This document shows, piece by piece, positions 1 to 8,178 of a stretch of 64,000 bases of DNA. The stretch's first letter is position 1, and each line of letters begins with the position of its first letter. The stretch spans positions 1 to 64,000 of the forward strand of contig NZ_BFBY01000006.1 in the NCBI RefSeq assembly GCF_003423665.1. Direction: 5' to 3'. The notes under the pieces were generated by a model. The model was not told the origin of the DNA, ran no database searches, and saw nothing but the letters and a program-made list of their open reading frames with translations. This stretch comes from Lactobacillus rodentium (GTDB lineage Bacteria > Bacillota > Bacilli > Lactobacillales > Lactobacillaceae). A program made the position numbers and the translations under genes.

Positions 1-220
1 GACTAACTTTAATGACGCTTCACATTATACTGAATGGCAACATGCCGGTGACTTATTAGGTCTTAGAAGTTTAAGAGGTGCTGATGCTCCAACTAAGTAC
101 TTTGGTCTTAGTTTCTCAGGTTTAAAGACTAACAAGTCAAGAATTTCAGTTCACTTTATGGGTGTTGCAGACAGATACATTGCTAACCGTCGTGTCTTCA
201 ACACTAAGGCAAACATCTAA
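1..220 (+). CDS. C-terminal fragment of an unrecognised, probably highly expressed protein
   Basis: The reading frame is open from the window edge (first full codon at base 2) to a TAA at 218-220, giving the last 72 residues of a protein. The fragment is rich in Asn, Ser, Arg and aromatic residues and contains the stretch GLSFSGLKTNKSRISVHFMG. Codon choice is strongly biased (GGT, GCT, AAC, CGT), as in the abundant proteins pyk and pfkA further on, so high expression is inferred. No cell-wall anchor, SLAP or LysM signature is visible in this part. I do not recognise the family; the missing N-terminal part lies outside the window. Confidence 0.6.
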   Translation, partial: TNFNDASHYTEWQHAGDLLGLRSLRGADAPTKYFGLSFSGLKTNKSRISVHFMGVADRYIANRRVFNTKANI

Positions 221-270
221 TTGTCTTCCCAAACCATTTACATGTCTTTATCGATTAAATAATAAGCATT

Positions 271-304
271 AAAAAAACGAGATAGTTAACTATCTCGTTT
301 TTTT
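271..304 (+). terminator. Rho-independent terminator of the first gene
   Basis: A perfect 22-base palindrome at 278-299 (arms ACGAGATAGTT) is preceded by seven A and followed by a T run. It lies about 50 bases after the stop codon of the upstream fragment. Confidence 0.85.
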
Positions 305-402
305 GTGTCTGCAAGATCAATAATTATTTTATAGCTTTACGGAATAATATTAGGTAAAATATAACTACTCATGTTATTTGAATAGAGGAAGGAATTAAAC
401 AA

Positions 403-837
403 GTGACATTTTTAATATTTGTAATAGTAATAATTATTGCTCTAGTATTAATTTTTGGTTTAATTGCATCACAGAAGAGTAAGAAGCGTTTCGCTGAATT
501 TAGAGTAATACCAAGATTTTATGACACAGTAGATATGCTTTTTTTAATCGTAGATGACTTAGATGATGAAAGCTTAAAGTCAGAAATTACACAAGAAGTT
601 GATGCTCTTCGTCCAGCATGTGAACATCTTGCTAGCCTTAAACAAGAGGGAGTAAATAACTATGTGGAAGAAGAAGTAGAAAAGAATGCTGAGGGTGAAG
701 AAACTTATTTACCTTTATCAGTTAAGCCTAATTTGAATTCTGAACAAGAGCAACAAGCCAATGAATATATTGAAACCTATAATCATATTCTTGCTACTCT
801 TAAGCAATGTATGGCCAAAACAGAGGGTAAGAACTAA
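403..837 (+). CDS. Small membrane-anchored hypothetical protein
   Basis: The 144-residue protein starts at a GTG with ribosome site GAGGAAGG at 385-392. Residues 2-23 form one hydrophobic segment (rich in Ile, Leu and Val). They are followed by a short basic stretch KSKKR and then an acidic, soluble, mostly helical domain with Glu-rich runs near residues 88-100. This predicts a single-pass protein with its bulk in the cytosol. The layout resembles LemA- or YtxH-like small anchored proteins only superficially, and no family motif is seen. It has its own terminator and is convergent with the next gene. The function is unknown. Confidence 0.7.
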   Translation: MTFLIFVIVIIIALVLIFGLIASQKSKKRFAEFRVIPRFYDTVDMLFLIVDDLDDESLKSEITQEVDALRPACEHLASLKQEGVNNYVEEEVEKNAEGEETYLPLSVKPNLNSEQEQQANEYIETYNHILATLKQCMAKTEGKN

Positions 838-849
838 ATTTGAAGATAA

Positions 850-882
850 GAAAAAGATGACCATCGCTTGGTCATCTTTTTT
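850..882. terminator. Bidirectional terminator between convergent genes
   Basis: The arms AAAAGATGACCA and TGGTCATCTTTT enclose the loop TCGCT. A run flanks one side and T run the other, so it can serve both the plus-strand gene ending at 837 and the minus-strand gene ending at 881. Confidence 0.85.
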
Positions 883-1519
883 AGTTGAGGTTAAAACTTT
901 GATCAAAAATTTCGTCAATTTTTTCTTCAGGAAGATATTTATTCAATACTGAAAGAATAAGTGGGCCGAAAGTATTAATAATTTCATCAAATTCTTCACT
1001 TAACCCAGCTTGCCAACCAAGATCACTTGCCTCAGTATCATCAAGCCAAGGTGCAAGAGCAACTGAAACATTGGGAATTTGATCTTCGGGATTATCAAAT
1101 TGACTTGGATTAAAACCACAAATATCGATTAATATTTGTTGCCTAATTTCTTTGGGGACATTTGCTTCTCTAAGAGCTTGTGTTAAATTAATACGAAAAT
1201 TTTGTTCGTAACATTTTTTAACACAGATTTTACCTTCTAATTTAGCAATTTGTGTATCAATATTTTTAACTTCTTCACTTTCGGATAATTCTTTGTCTTT
1301 AACTTCTAATTCATCCAACTCGTCTAAAAGAGAATCAATAGTTCTTTCGTAGAAGAAGATTTTGATGGTCCAGGAAATTTGACGAGGAGTAAAGTTATAT
1401 GTTTCTCTTAAATCTTCAGCAAATGTTGACATAAATTTAGTCAAACTCACTTCATCTAGTTGATCAGGTAATTGTTCTTCACGTGCTAATAGTTCTTCTT
1501 GAACATCAATTGGACCCAT
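881..1519 (-). CDS. Acidic hypothetical protein, 212 aa
   Basis: The gene starts at ATG 1519 with an upstream AAAGGGA ribosome site. The protein is soluble, very acidic and probably all-helical. A charged coiled-coil-like region (residues about 58-95, ELDELEVKDKELSESEE and following) separates two less charged parts, and the C-terminal third contains several Trp and Pro residues. There is no signal peptide or membrane segment. No enzyme motif or DNA-binding motif is apparent, and I do not recognise the family. It stands alone, between a convergent neighbour and a divergent MFS gene. Confidence 0.65.
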   Translation of the reverse strand: MGPIDVQEELLAREEQLPDQLDEVSLTKFMSTFAEDLRETYNFTPRQISWTIKIFFYERTIDSLLDELDELEVKDKELSESEEVKNIDTQIAKLEGKICVKKCYEQNFRINLTQALREANVPKEIRQQILIDICGFNPSQFDNPEDQIPNVSVALAPWLDDTEASDLGWQAGLSEEFDEIINTFGPLILSVLNKYLPEEKIDEIFDQSFNLN

Positions 1520-1773
1520 AATTTATCCCTTTCTATATTATAATAATTCTGTTAAAAATTTTATCAGATAATTCGAAAAAGAAAAGAGGATTCTAATAAA
1601 TTATTAATAAAAACAATTATCTAAATTTCTCTCTAAAACTACATCTTTCTATCATTTTGAATAAAACTTTCTATTATAGAATTATTTTTTGAAAATATCC
1701 AAAAAAATTACTTACGAAGAAAATTTTTTTAGTGTATGATGATCAACGACCCAAAAATGAGGAGGAAATTTTT
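1520..1773. other. Divergent intergenic region
   Basis: About 250 AT-rich bases between the divergent hypothetical gene and the MFS gene must hold both promoters. I see several TATAAT-like hexamers but none with a convincing -35 partner, and no clear operator. Confidence 0.4.
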
Positions 1774-3180
1774 TTGGAAAATACAACATCAAAACGCCAA
1801 GCTATTGTCCAAGTGGATCATCCTTGGGCAGCTATGGTAGCTCTAATGCTTGGAGCTTTCGTGGGAATGCTCTCAGAAACTTCACTGAACATCGCTTTAC
1901 CACAATTAATGAAGGCCTTTCATGTGCCAACCGGTACCATTCAGTGGTTAGTTACTGGATATATGTTAGTGATCGGAATTGTCTTACCACTCTCAAGTTT
2001 ATTAACAAAATGGTTCAGTACTAGACAATTAGTTATCTTTGGACTTTGTGCCTTTTTAATCGGTTCGATTATTTCAGCTCTTGCACCAAACTTTGGCATC
2101 GTGTTAACAGGAAGAATGATTCAAGGTATTGGAACCGGGATCGTTTTACCTTTAATGTTCACTGTAGCAATGCTTATCTTCCCACCGGAAAAATTAGGTG
2201 CGGCAATGGGTGCTTGTGCAATGGTAATTATGCTGGCTCCTGCGATTGGCCCAACTGTTACTGGTTTAATCTTAGGAATTTTAAGCTGGAACTGGATCTT
2301 CTGGATGTTTGTTCCATTCCTAGTTGTTGCCTTAATTTTTGCAATTACTAGTTTGGCAAATGTTAATGAAGTTACTAAACCAAAAATTGATTTTATTTCA
2401 ATTATTGAATCAGTAGTGGGCTTTTCTGCCTTAGTTAGTGGAGTAAGTTTAGCCGGCGATATGGGCTTAGGCTCAATTTTAGTTTGGGCATTAATTATTA
2501 TTGCTCTAATTGTTTTAGCACTTTACGTACATCGTCAAGTTAAAGCCCAAAATCCAACTTTAAACTTGCGTATTTTCGCAATTCCGCAATTTAGAGTAGG
2601 GGCTTTAATTGTAATGGTCGACTTTGCAATTATTCTTTCATCAATGTACTTACTACCACAATACATTCAAAGTGGCCGCTTATTAGCAGTTGCCTTGACT
2701 GGGATTATTATGTTACCTGGTGGTTTAATAAATGCGATTACATCTGCAATTAGTGGTCGAATTTATGATCAAATTGGTGCCAAGGCTCCAGTTATTATTG
2801 GTTTTATTTTAGCCTTGGTTGGAGCAATTATGCTTGCTTGCGTAACCACTACTTCACCAATTTGGTACATCATTTTATCTCAAGTTATCTTGATGATTGG
2901 TTGTCCATTAGCTATGTCACCAGCTCAAACTTATGCTTTAAATGCAGTACAAGGTCCACAATCAGCTGATGGTAGTACTATCATGAATACCTTACAACAA
3001 ATCGTTGGTGCCATTGCTACTGCGATTGCAACTATCTTACTTGCAACTGGTCAAAGTACAGCTCACACTGCTAATAAAGCAGTGGCCTTTACTAATGGTG
3101 CTCACTACGGGTTCTACTTTACAGTTGTTTTAGTAATCATTGGCCTTTTATTGAGTTTTGCGATTAAAAAAGAAAAATAA
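1774..3180 (+). CDS. MFS drug exporter, DHA2 (EmrB/QacA) type, 14 membrane segments
   Basis: A polytopic major facilitator protein of about 468 residues. After a short hydrophilic N-terminus come the DHA2 signatures: the motif-A region around PLSSLLTKWFSTRQL, GRMIQGIGTGIVLPLM (motif-C-like), and GPTVTGLILGILSWNWIFWM, the WNWIF signature of EmrB/QacA proteins. Proton-driven efflux of drugs or organic ions is the family role; the substrate cannot be read from sequence. The open frame extends back to GTG 1732, but the strong site AGGAGG (1760-1765) lies eight bases before TTG 1774, so TTG 1774 is chosen. It forms a single-gene unit ended by a hairpin. Confidence 0.88.
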   Translation: MENTTSKRQAIVQVDHPWAAMVALMLGAFVGMLSETSLNIALPQLMKAFHVPTGTIQWLVTGYMLVIGIVLPLSSLLTKWFSTRQLVIFGLCAFLIGSIISALAPNFGIVLTGRMIQGIGTGIVLPLMFTVAMLIFPPEKLGAAMGACAMVIMLAPAIGPTVTGLILGILSWNWIFWMFVPFLVVALIFAITSLANVNEVTKPKIDFISIIESVVGFSALVSGVSLAGDMGLGSILVWALIIIALIVLALYVHRQVKAQNPTLNLRIFAIPQFRVGALIVMVDFAIILSSMYLLPQYIQSGRLLAVALTGIIMLPGGLINAITSAISGRIYDQIGAKAPVIIGFILALVGAIMLACVTTTSPIWYIILSQVILMIGCPLAMSPAQTYALNAVQGPQSADGSTIMNTLQQIVGAIATAIATILLATGQSTAHTANKAVAFTNGAHYGFYFTVVLVIIGLLLSFAIKKEK

Positions 3181-3182
3181 TC

Positions 3183-3214
3183 AAAAAAGCGAAGGTTTGA
3201 TAACCTTCGCTTTT
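3183..3214. terminator. Bidirectional terminator
   Basis: The arms AAAAGCGAAGGTT and AACCTTCGCTTTT surround a four-base loop. The structure serves the MFS gene and the convergent lipoprotein gene whose stop lies inside the T tract. Confidence 0.9.
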
Positions 3215-3710
3215 ATTCTGCCATATCACTTTCGGAATCGACTGTTTCATTATTATCACTAGTATCAACACTAGGTTGAGTAGGAGTCTGATTGTTAGCA
3301 TTCGACGTACTTGGTCGACTAACCGGTGCCGTATAACTAGGAGTGTAGTTATAAGCTGGCCGGCTTGGTTGATAATAATTAGGACTAGTGTTGTTATTAT
3401 AATTAGAACTAGTTTGATTCTGACTTGCATTTTGGGCACTTGATGCCTGTGAATTATCAGGCTGATTTTGATTACCGTCAGAACTAACTGATGAAGAATT
3501 TGTAGCAGCATCAGTAGTGTCGGTGTTTTTCTTTTCTGTTTTTGCTTGCTCTTTTTTATGAGTTTCTTTTTTAGGTGTCTTTTTCTTATGACTTGTTTTT
3601 ACTTTGCTAGTTTCTTTGGGATGTTTAATAATGTGAGCATCTGGATCTTCACGACAGCCTGCAGTAGTTAAAAGCAGAACCATGATTGAGCCTAAAACTA
3701 TTTTTTTCAT
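3213..3710 (-). CDS. Low-complexity lipoprotein
   Basis: This predicted type II lipoprotein has an N-terminus of KK, a hydrophobic core and the lipobox TTAGC, so Cys18 would be lipidated outside the membrane. The rest lacks a folded domain: a Lys/Thr/Glu-rich basic stretch (residues about 30-65) is followed by a Ser/Asn/Gln/Pro/Tyr-rich tail with repeated YNYTPSY-like elements, as in wall-spanning linkers. GGAGG lies five bases before ATG 3710; the upstream ATG and TTG are too close to or inside the site, so 3710 is chosen. The function is unknown. Confidence 0.8.
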   Translation of the reverse strand: MKKIVLGSIMVLLLTTAGCREDPDAHIIKHPKETSKVKTSHKKKTPKKETHKKEQAKTEKKNTDTTDAATNSSSVSSDGNQNQPDNSQASSAQNASQNQTSSNYNNNTSPNYYQPSRPAYNYTPSYTAPVSRPSTSNANNQTPTQPSVDTSDNNETVDSESDMAE

Positions 3711-3845
3711 CATTTCCTCCAAAAAGTATTTTATTTAATTATAAACTTTTTCAGCTAAATAATATATAAAGCAAAAAAATTTAATCCACCATTAAAAAAT
3801 AGTATTCTATAAGTGAAATTAATTAAATAAAAAGAGGTCGTAACG

Positions 3846-5186
3846 ATGAAGAAATATGACTATATTATTTTAGGTACTGGTCCAGCTGGTTATAAGTTAG
3901 CTGGTGAATTATCTGCTGCTGGTAAAAGTATTTTGGCAGTTGAAGGTGGCATGTTTGGTGGTACATGTCCTAATGTTGGTTGTGAACCCAAAATCTTTTT
4001 AGAAGGAACTGTGCACACTGCCTTAATGAGTGAAAAATTGGCTGGTCGTGGTTTGGTCCAACCAGCTAAGATTGATTGGCACCAATTAATGCAATATAAG
4101 AAGGCTCGCTTTAATTCATGGCCTGAAGAAACTAAAGCTAACTTTTACCAAATGGGGGATGTGGCTGAAGGTTATGGTAAATTTGTCGAACCTCATGTGA
4201 TTGAAGTAAATGGTGAAAAGTATGAAGGGGACAAGATTATCATTGCTACTGGTGCTCATTCCCATAAGGTTCGTTTCCCAGGCGATGATAAGACCCATAA
4301 CTCTGATGATGTTTTGTCATTAGATAATGTCCCAAAGCGGACAGCCATTATTGGTGGTGGCTATATCAGTATGGAACTAGGAACATTTTTAGCGGCTGCT
4401 GGTAGTGAAGTAACAATTCTGGTTCGCTCTGATCGGGTTTTGCGTGGCTTTTATCATAAATACACTACTCAATTAATTGAAGCCATGGAAAAACGCAATA
4501 TTCATATTCGTCTCTTTAGTGAAGTAAATACCCTGGAAAATGCTGATAATGGTGATGGGATGGTAATCACAACTAAAGATGGTTCTGTCTTCATGACTGA
4601 TTATGTGCTCGATGCTAGCGGTCGCATTCCAAATATTGAAAAACTCGATCTTGATCAAGTAGGAATTAAGTATTCTAAAAATGGAATTGAAGTTAATGCT
4701 CATCTTGAAACTAGCGTACCTGGAGTTTATGCCATTGGTGATGTTGCGAACCTTCAATTGCCAAAATTAACTACGGTAGGAGAAAGTGAAGCAGGTTACT
4801 TATTCAATTACCTTGAACGTGGCGTAAGTGATCCTTACTTTAAACCAACCGTCGGTACCGCTGCCTTTACTTTTCCAGAAATTGCTCAAGTCGGAATTAA
4901 CCCGGAAGTAGCTCAAGCAGATGAAGAACATTATACTCTTGAAGAACACGATCTCTCAGGTTCTAGTCTTTATGCCGGGTTAAATGAGAAACCTGCTAAA
5001 CTTACCTTGGTCTTTGATCGTGATGATCGTTTGGTTGGAGCAGCTGAATTATCAGCAACTGCGGCCGATGATATTAATAACTTTATTCCAGCGATTGCCT
5101 TAGGAATTAGTCGTGCAGACTGGGAAAAACAGATTGTCCCAATTTATCCTGCCTTAGCTGATAAAATCGGCGGTGATTTGAAATAA
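3846..5186 (+). CDS. Glutathione-reductase-like FAD/NAD(P) disulfide oxidoreductase
   Basis: The protein belongs to the class I pyridine nucleotide-disulfide oxidoreductases (446 residues). The FAD-binding GTGPAG is at residues 10-15 and the redox-active pair is CPNVGC (Cys41 and Cys46). The second Rossmann motif GGGYISMELG and the FAD motif AIGDVA follow. The family transfers electrons from NAD(P)H to a disulfide, peroxide or metal substrate. The C-terminus is unusual: where the family has the catalytic His-Pro...Glu motif, this protein reads IYPALADK, so the catalytic His appears to be Tyr. The glycosylase gene tag abuts its stop. The substrate is unassigned; glutathione or coenzyme-A disulfide reduction is possible. 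Confidence 0.8.
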   Translation: MKKYDYIILGTGPAGYKLAGELSAAGKSILAVEGGMFGGTCPNVGCEPKIFLEGTVHTALMSEKLAGRGLVQPAKIDWHQLMQYKKARFNSWPEETKANFYQMGDVAEGYGKFVEPHVIEVNGEKYEGDKIIIATGAHSHKVRFPGDDKTHNSDDVLSLDNVPKRTAIIGGGYISMELGTFLAAAGSEVTILVRSDRVLRGFYHKYTTQLIEAMEKRNIHIRLFSEVNTLENADNGDGMVITTKDGSVFMTDYVLDASGRIPNIEKLDLDQVGIKYSKNGIEVNAHLETSVPGVYAIGDVANLQLPKLTTVGESEAGYLFNYLERGVSDPYFKPTVGTAAFTFPEIAQVGINPEVAQADEEHYTLEEHDLSGSSLYAGLNEKPAKLTLVFDRDDRLVGAAELSATAADDINNFIPAIALGISRADWEKQIVPIYPALADKIGGDLK

Positions 5187-5746
5187 CTAAGTCAGAAATA
5201 ATTCGTTGCCCCTGGGGTGAAACTGATGATGAACAGTATCGCAAATACCATGATCAAGAATGGGGTAAATTAAACCTAGATGAAAAATATTTATATGAAA
5301 TGCTTGTTTTAGAAAGCTTTCAGTCAGGTCTTTCTTGGTCAACGATTTTACATAAGCGTAAGAATTTCCGTCAGGCTTTTGCTAATTTTGAAGTTGAAAA
5401 AGTTGCTCAGTTTGATGAAGCAACCTACCAGGCTTTAATGCAAAATGCAGGTATTGTCCGCAATAAATTAAAGATTAGGGCTGCCATTAATAATGCTCAA
5501 GTCTTAGTAAATTGGCACAAAAATGGCAAAAAATTTGCTGATTTTTTAACTAGCTATATATCAACACCAATTGATTCACATTATCAAACCTTGGCAGAAG
5601 TACCAGCTAGTACAGATTTAGCTAAAGAAATTTCAAAGGCAATGAAAAAGGCTGCTTTTAAATTTGTAGGGCCGACAACAATATATTCCTTTTTGCAAGC
5701 TGTCGGTTTAATAAATGACCATCTGGCTTCATGCAGCTTTCGTTAA
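5183..5746 (+). CDS. tag: DNA-3-methyladenine glycosylase I (Tag), apparent ATA start
   Basis: The frame encodes a Tag-type base-excision glycosylase that removes 3-methyladenine. The N-terminal RCPWG...YHDQEWG and C-terminal NDHLASC carry the Cys/His and His-x3-Cys zinc ligands of the family, and ESFQSGLSW holds the catalytic Glu/Trp region. The first in-frame ATG (5300) would remove about 39 conserved residues including two ligands, so it is not the start. The only well-placed codon after the site GGTGAT (5172-5177) is ATA 5183, which overlaps the upstream gene's TAA. A single G would make it ATG and the upstream stop TGA. The protein is intact, but its initiation may be weak. Confidence 0.75.
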   Translation: MTKSEIIRCPWGETDDEQYRKYHDQEWGKLNLDEKYLYEMLVLESFQSGLSWSTILHKRKNFRQAFANFEVEKVAQFDEATYQALMQNAGIVRNKLKIRAAINNAQVLVNWHKNGKKFADFLTSYISTPIDSHYQTLAEVPASTDLAKEISKAMKKAAFKFVGPTTIYSFLQAVGLINDHLASCSFR

Positions 5747-5757
5747 AATTAAGCTAT

Positions 5758-5791
5758 CCTAGAACTCAGTAATCAAACTGGGTTCTTTTTT
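5758..5791 (+). terminator. Terminator after tag
   Basis: The arms AGAACTCAGT and ACTGGGTTCT (one G-T pair) at 5761-5786 are followed by six T. Confidence 0.8.
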
Positions 5792-5915
5792 ATGGGTTAA
5801 GATCTTAAAACGGCGTTATAATAAAAAATTAACAATTTAATATTTACAGCTTTCAAATATTCGGGTAAACTTACATTAATTTAATATTAGAAAGTTAGGA
5901 AAAGAAAGGGACACA

Positions 5916-7166
5916 ATGTATTTAGCAGTCAATATTGTCGGTGTGTTAATTTTCCTTTTGATCGGTTTTATTTTTTCAAAAAATAAAAAGCAGATTAATT
6001 GGCGTGGCGTAATTACAATGGTGGTGCTCAACCTGGTTCTGGCCTGGTTTTTGACTAGTTTCTCAGTTGGTCGTGCGATTGTTGAAGGTGCAGCAGCTGG
6101 ATTTAATCAGCTGATGGAAGTGTCCTACGAAGGAATTAAATTTGCCTTTCCAAGCATGGTTGAGGTCAAACAAATGGATTGGTTCTTCCAAGTTTTGATG
6201 CCAATTTTGATGATCGTTCCTTTGTTCGATATCTTAACTTACATCGGAGTGTTACCTTGGGTAGTAAAATGGATCGGTAAAGGCCTATCAAAGATTACGG
6301 GTCAACCAAAGTTTGAATCATTCTTCGCAGTTGAGATGATGTTTTTAGGTAACACTGAGGCTTTAGCAGTTTCATCATTACAATTAAAACAAATTAATGC
6401 GAAACGTAATTTGACTTTAGCCATGATGTCAATGTCTTGTGTGACAGCTTCAATTATTGGATCATACACCAAGATGATGCCTGGTCAATATATTTTAACT
6501 GCCGTACCTTTGAATGTGATTAATGCCTTGATTGTAACTGCAATGCTTAATCCAGTTAAGGTTACGCCCGAAGAAGATACAATTGCCAAGATGCAAAGTA
6601 GTCAAGAAATTGCTGAAGAAGAAGTTGAAGGTGGGAAGGCTGCTGAGGAGCCAAAGCCTGGTAAAGAACCATTCTTTTCATTCTTAGGCGATTCAATCTT
6701 AGGGGCAGGTAAATTAATCTTAATTATTACTGCCAACGTAGTTGCCTTCGTTGCTTTAGCAGCTTTGATTAATAAACTCTTAGGCTTGGTCAACCCATGG
6801 CTTTCATTGGAACACTTGTTAGGTATTGTAATGTACCCATTTGCATGGCTGATGGGACTTAATCCTACTAATGCTTTCCAATTCGCACAACATATGGGAA
6901 CCAAGTTGGTAACCAATGAATTCGTAGTCATGGGCCAAGTTACTAACCATGTAAAATCCTATGCACCACACTATCAAGCAGTTTTAACAGCGTTCTTGAC
7001 CAGTTTTGCGAACTTCTCCACCTTGGGGATGATTATCGGTTGTTTCAAAGGAATTGTAAATAAAGAAAAGAATACTTTAATTTCAAAGAATGTTGCTTAT
7101 TTGCTTTTATCAGGAATTCTGGTTTCCTTATTAACAGCAGCAATGATGGGCTTGTTCGTTTGGTAA
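5916..7166 (+). CDS. nupC: NupC-type concentrative nucleoside transporter
   Basis: A 416-residue polytopic protein of the CNT family, which imports nucleosides with a proton or sodium ion. Family hallmarks are visible in order: the N-terminal helix set, the re-entrant region containing FFAVEMMFLGNTEALAVSS, the segment MSMSCVTASIIGSYTKM, and the C-terminal half with NPTNAFQFAQHMGTKLVTNEFV and FANFSTLGMIIG. A Glu/Lys-rich cytosolic loop lies near residues 220-250. The ribosome site AAAGAAAGGG lies six bases before ATG 5916. It is a single-gene unit with its own terminator. It likely salvages nucleosides from the medium or from DNA degradation. Confidence 0.9.
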   Translation: MYLAVNIVGVLIFLLIGFIFSKNKKQINWRGVITMVVLNLVLAWFLTSFSVGRAIVEGAAAGFNQLMEVSYEGIKFAFPSMVEVKQMDWFFQVLMPILMIVPLFDILTYIGVLPWVVKWIGKGLSKITGQPKFESFFAVEMMFLGNTEALAVSSLQLKQINAKRNLTLAMMSMSCVTASIIGSYTKMMPGQYILTAVPLNVINALIVTAMLNPVKVTPEEDTIAKMQSSQEIAEEEVEGGKAAEEPKPGKEPFFSFLGDSILGAGKLILIITANVVAFVALAALINKLLGLVNPWLSLEHLLGIVMYPFAWLMGLNPTNAFQFAQHMGTKLVTNEFVVMGQVTNHVKSYAPHYQAVLTAFLTSFANFSTLGMIIGCFKGIVNKEKNTLISKNVAYLLLSGILVSLLTAAMMGLFVW

Positions 7167-7171
7167 AAATT

Positions 7172-7202
7172 AGACTACTAGTTTTATCTAGTAGTCTTTT
7201 TG
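7172..7202 (+). terminator. Terminator after nupC
   Basis: The arms AGACTACTAG and CTAGTAGTCT enclose the loop TTTTAT, followed by a T run. Confidence 0.9.
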
Positions 7203-7316
7203 TTTATTGAGAAAAAGTTAAGAGTGATAATTTGTGGGCATTAAAATATGAGTTAGGGGACAGATCGCGGATAATTAAGGTAAGAAAAGGAAGATTTAAA
7301 ATTAGCGGGAGGCCAT

Positions 7317-8135
7317 ATGAAAAAATCTGACCTAACACTGAAACCAAAATTAATTGTATCTGTCACTAGTTATGGTGAACGCTTAGAAACCTTAGATATC
7401 TGTCTTAAAAGTTTAATCAATCAAACTCAAAAAGCAGACAAAATCATAGTTTATCTTACCAACGATTTAACTGAAGCCGATTTGCCAAGTAAATTATTGG
7501 ACTTAAAACAATTTGGAGTAGAATTCCACTTTATTGACCAGGACTTACGCCCACATAAAAAATATTATTACGCAATCCAAGAATATCCGGATGACTTAAT
7601 TGTGACTGTCGACGATGATGTTATCTATGATCAAGAACTCTTAGAGATTTTAGTTGCTACTTATTTAAAATTCCCACAAAGCATTATTGCCGCGCGGGCA
7701 CATCAAATCACTTTTACTGAAGATGGGAATTTTCAGCCTTATAATCAATGGGACTGGGAAGCAACCATAACGAATGAACCCCGAATGGATTTGATTGCAA
7801 CTGGTGCTGGCGGTATCTTGTATCCACCACATTTGCTCGATTATGACTTTTTATTAGACTTAAGCGAAATCAAACGTTATCTCACGGTGGATGACTTATG
7901 GTTAAAAGCGGCCGAAGTTCAAGCCCAAGTTCCTACAGTAATTTGTGATCAAAAATTAGAGGCCAATCGACAGGGAATTCCTCATACCCAGGCTCAAGGT
8001 CTTTTTAATCATAATGTCGGGCAAAATGAAAATGACATTCATTTAAAAGATCTAGATCGAAAATTTAAATTGGCAGAAAAAATTAGAAGCTATGACAATA
8101 GCCAAATAGCCGATGTAGCGGCAACAGATAATTAA
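7317..8135 (+). CDS. Orphan glycosyltransferase, paralogue of an EPS-cluster enzyme
   Basis: This is a 272-residue GT-A-fold glycosyltransferase-like protein. The N-terminus LIVSVTSYGERL and the metal-binding region TVDDDVIYD (a DxD-type motif near residue 99) match family 2-like enzymes. Long identical blocks are shared with the gene at 23629 inside the EPS cluster: DLRPHKKYYYA, VDDDVIYD, ARAHQITF, PRMDL-ATG, GGILYPPHLL, VDDLWLK and IPHTQA. There is no membrane segment, so it acts in the cytosol, probably transferring a sugar to a lipid-linked or protein acceptor. The ribosome site GGGAGG precedes the ATG by four bases. It stands alone between two terminators, outside any polysaccharide operon. 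Confidence 0.75.
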   Translation: MKKSDLTLKPKLIVSVTSYGERLETLDICLKSLINQTQKADKIIVYLTNDLTEADLPSKLLDLKQFGVEFHFIDQDLRPHKKYYYAIQEYPDDLIVTVDDDVIYDQELLEILVATYLKFPQSIIAARAHQITFTEDGNFQPYNQWDWEATITNEPRMDLIATGAGGILYPPHLLDYDFLLDLSEIKRYLTVDDLWLKAAEVQAQVPTVICDQKLEANRQGIPHTQAQGLFNHNVGQNENDIHLKDLDRKFKLAEKIRSYDNSQIADVAATDN

Positions 8136-8177
8136 AAAAGCTGTAACTTCACTTATTCTTGAAGTTGCAGCTTTTTG
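8136..8177. terminator. Bidirectional terminator
   Basis: Seventeen-base arms (AAAAAGCTGTAACTTCA and its near-perfect complement) surround an eight-base loop. The element serves the glycosyltransferase and the convergent acetyltransferase. Confidence 0.88.
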
Positions 8178-8178
8178 C

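Noticed and set aside
1732-1773. GTG start for the MFS exporter
   Set aside because: No ribosome site before it, whereas AGGAGG is ideally placed for TTG 1774.
3164-3511. 115-codon minus-strand frame overlapping the lipoprotein gene
   Set aside because: Out-of-frame shadow of the low-complexity Asn/Gln/Ser-rich tail; no ribosome site.
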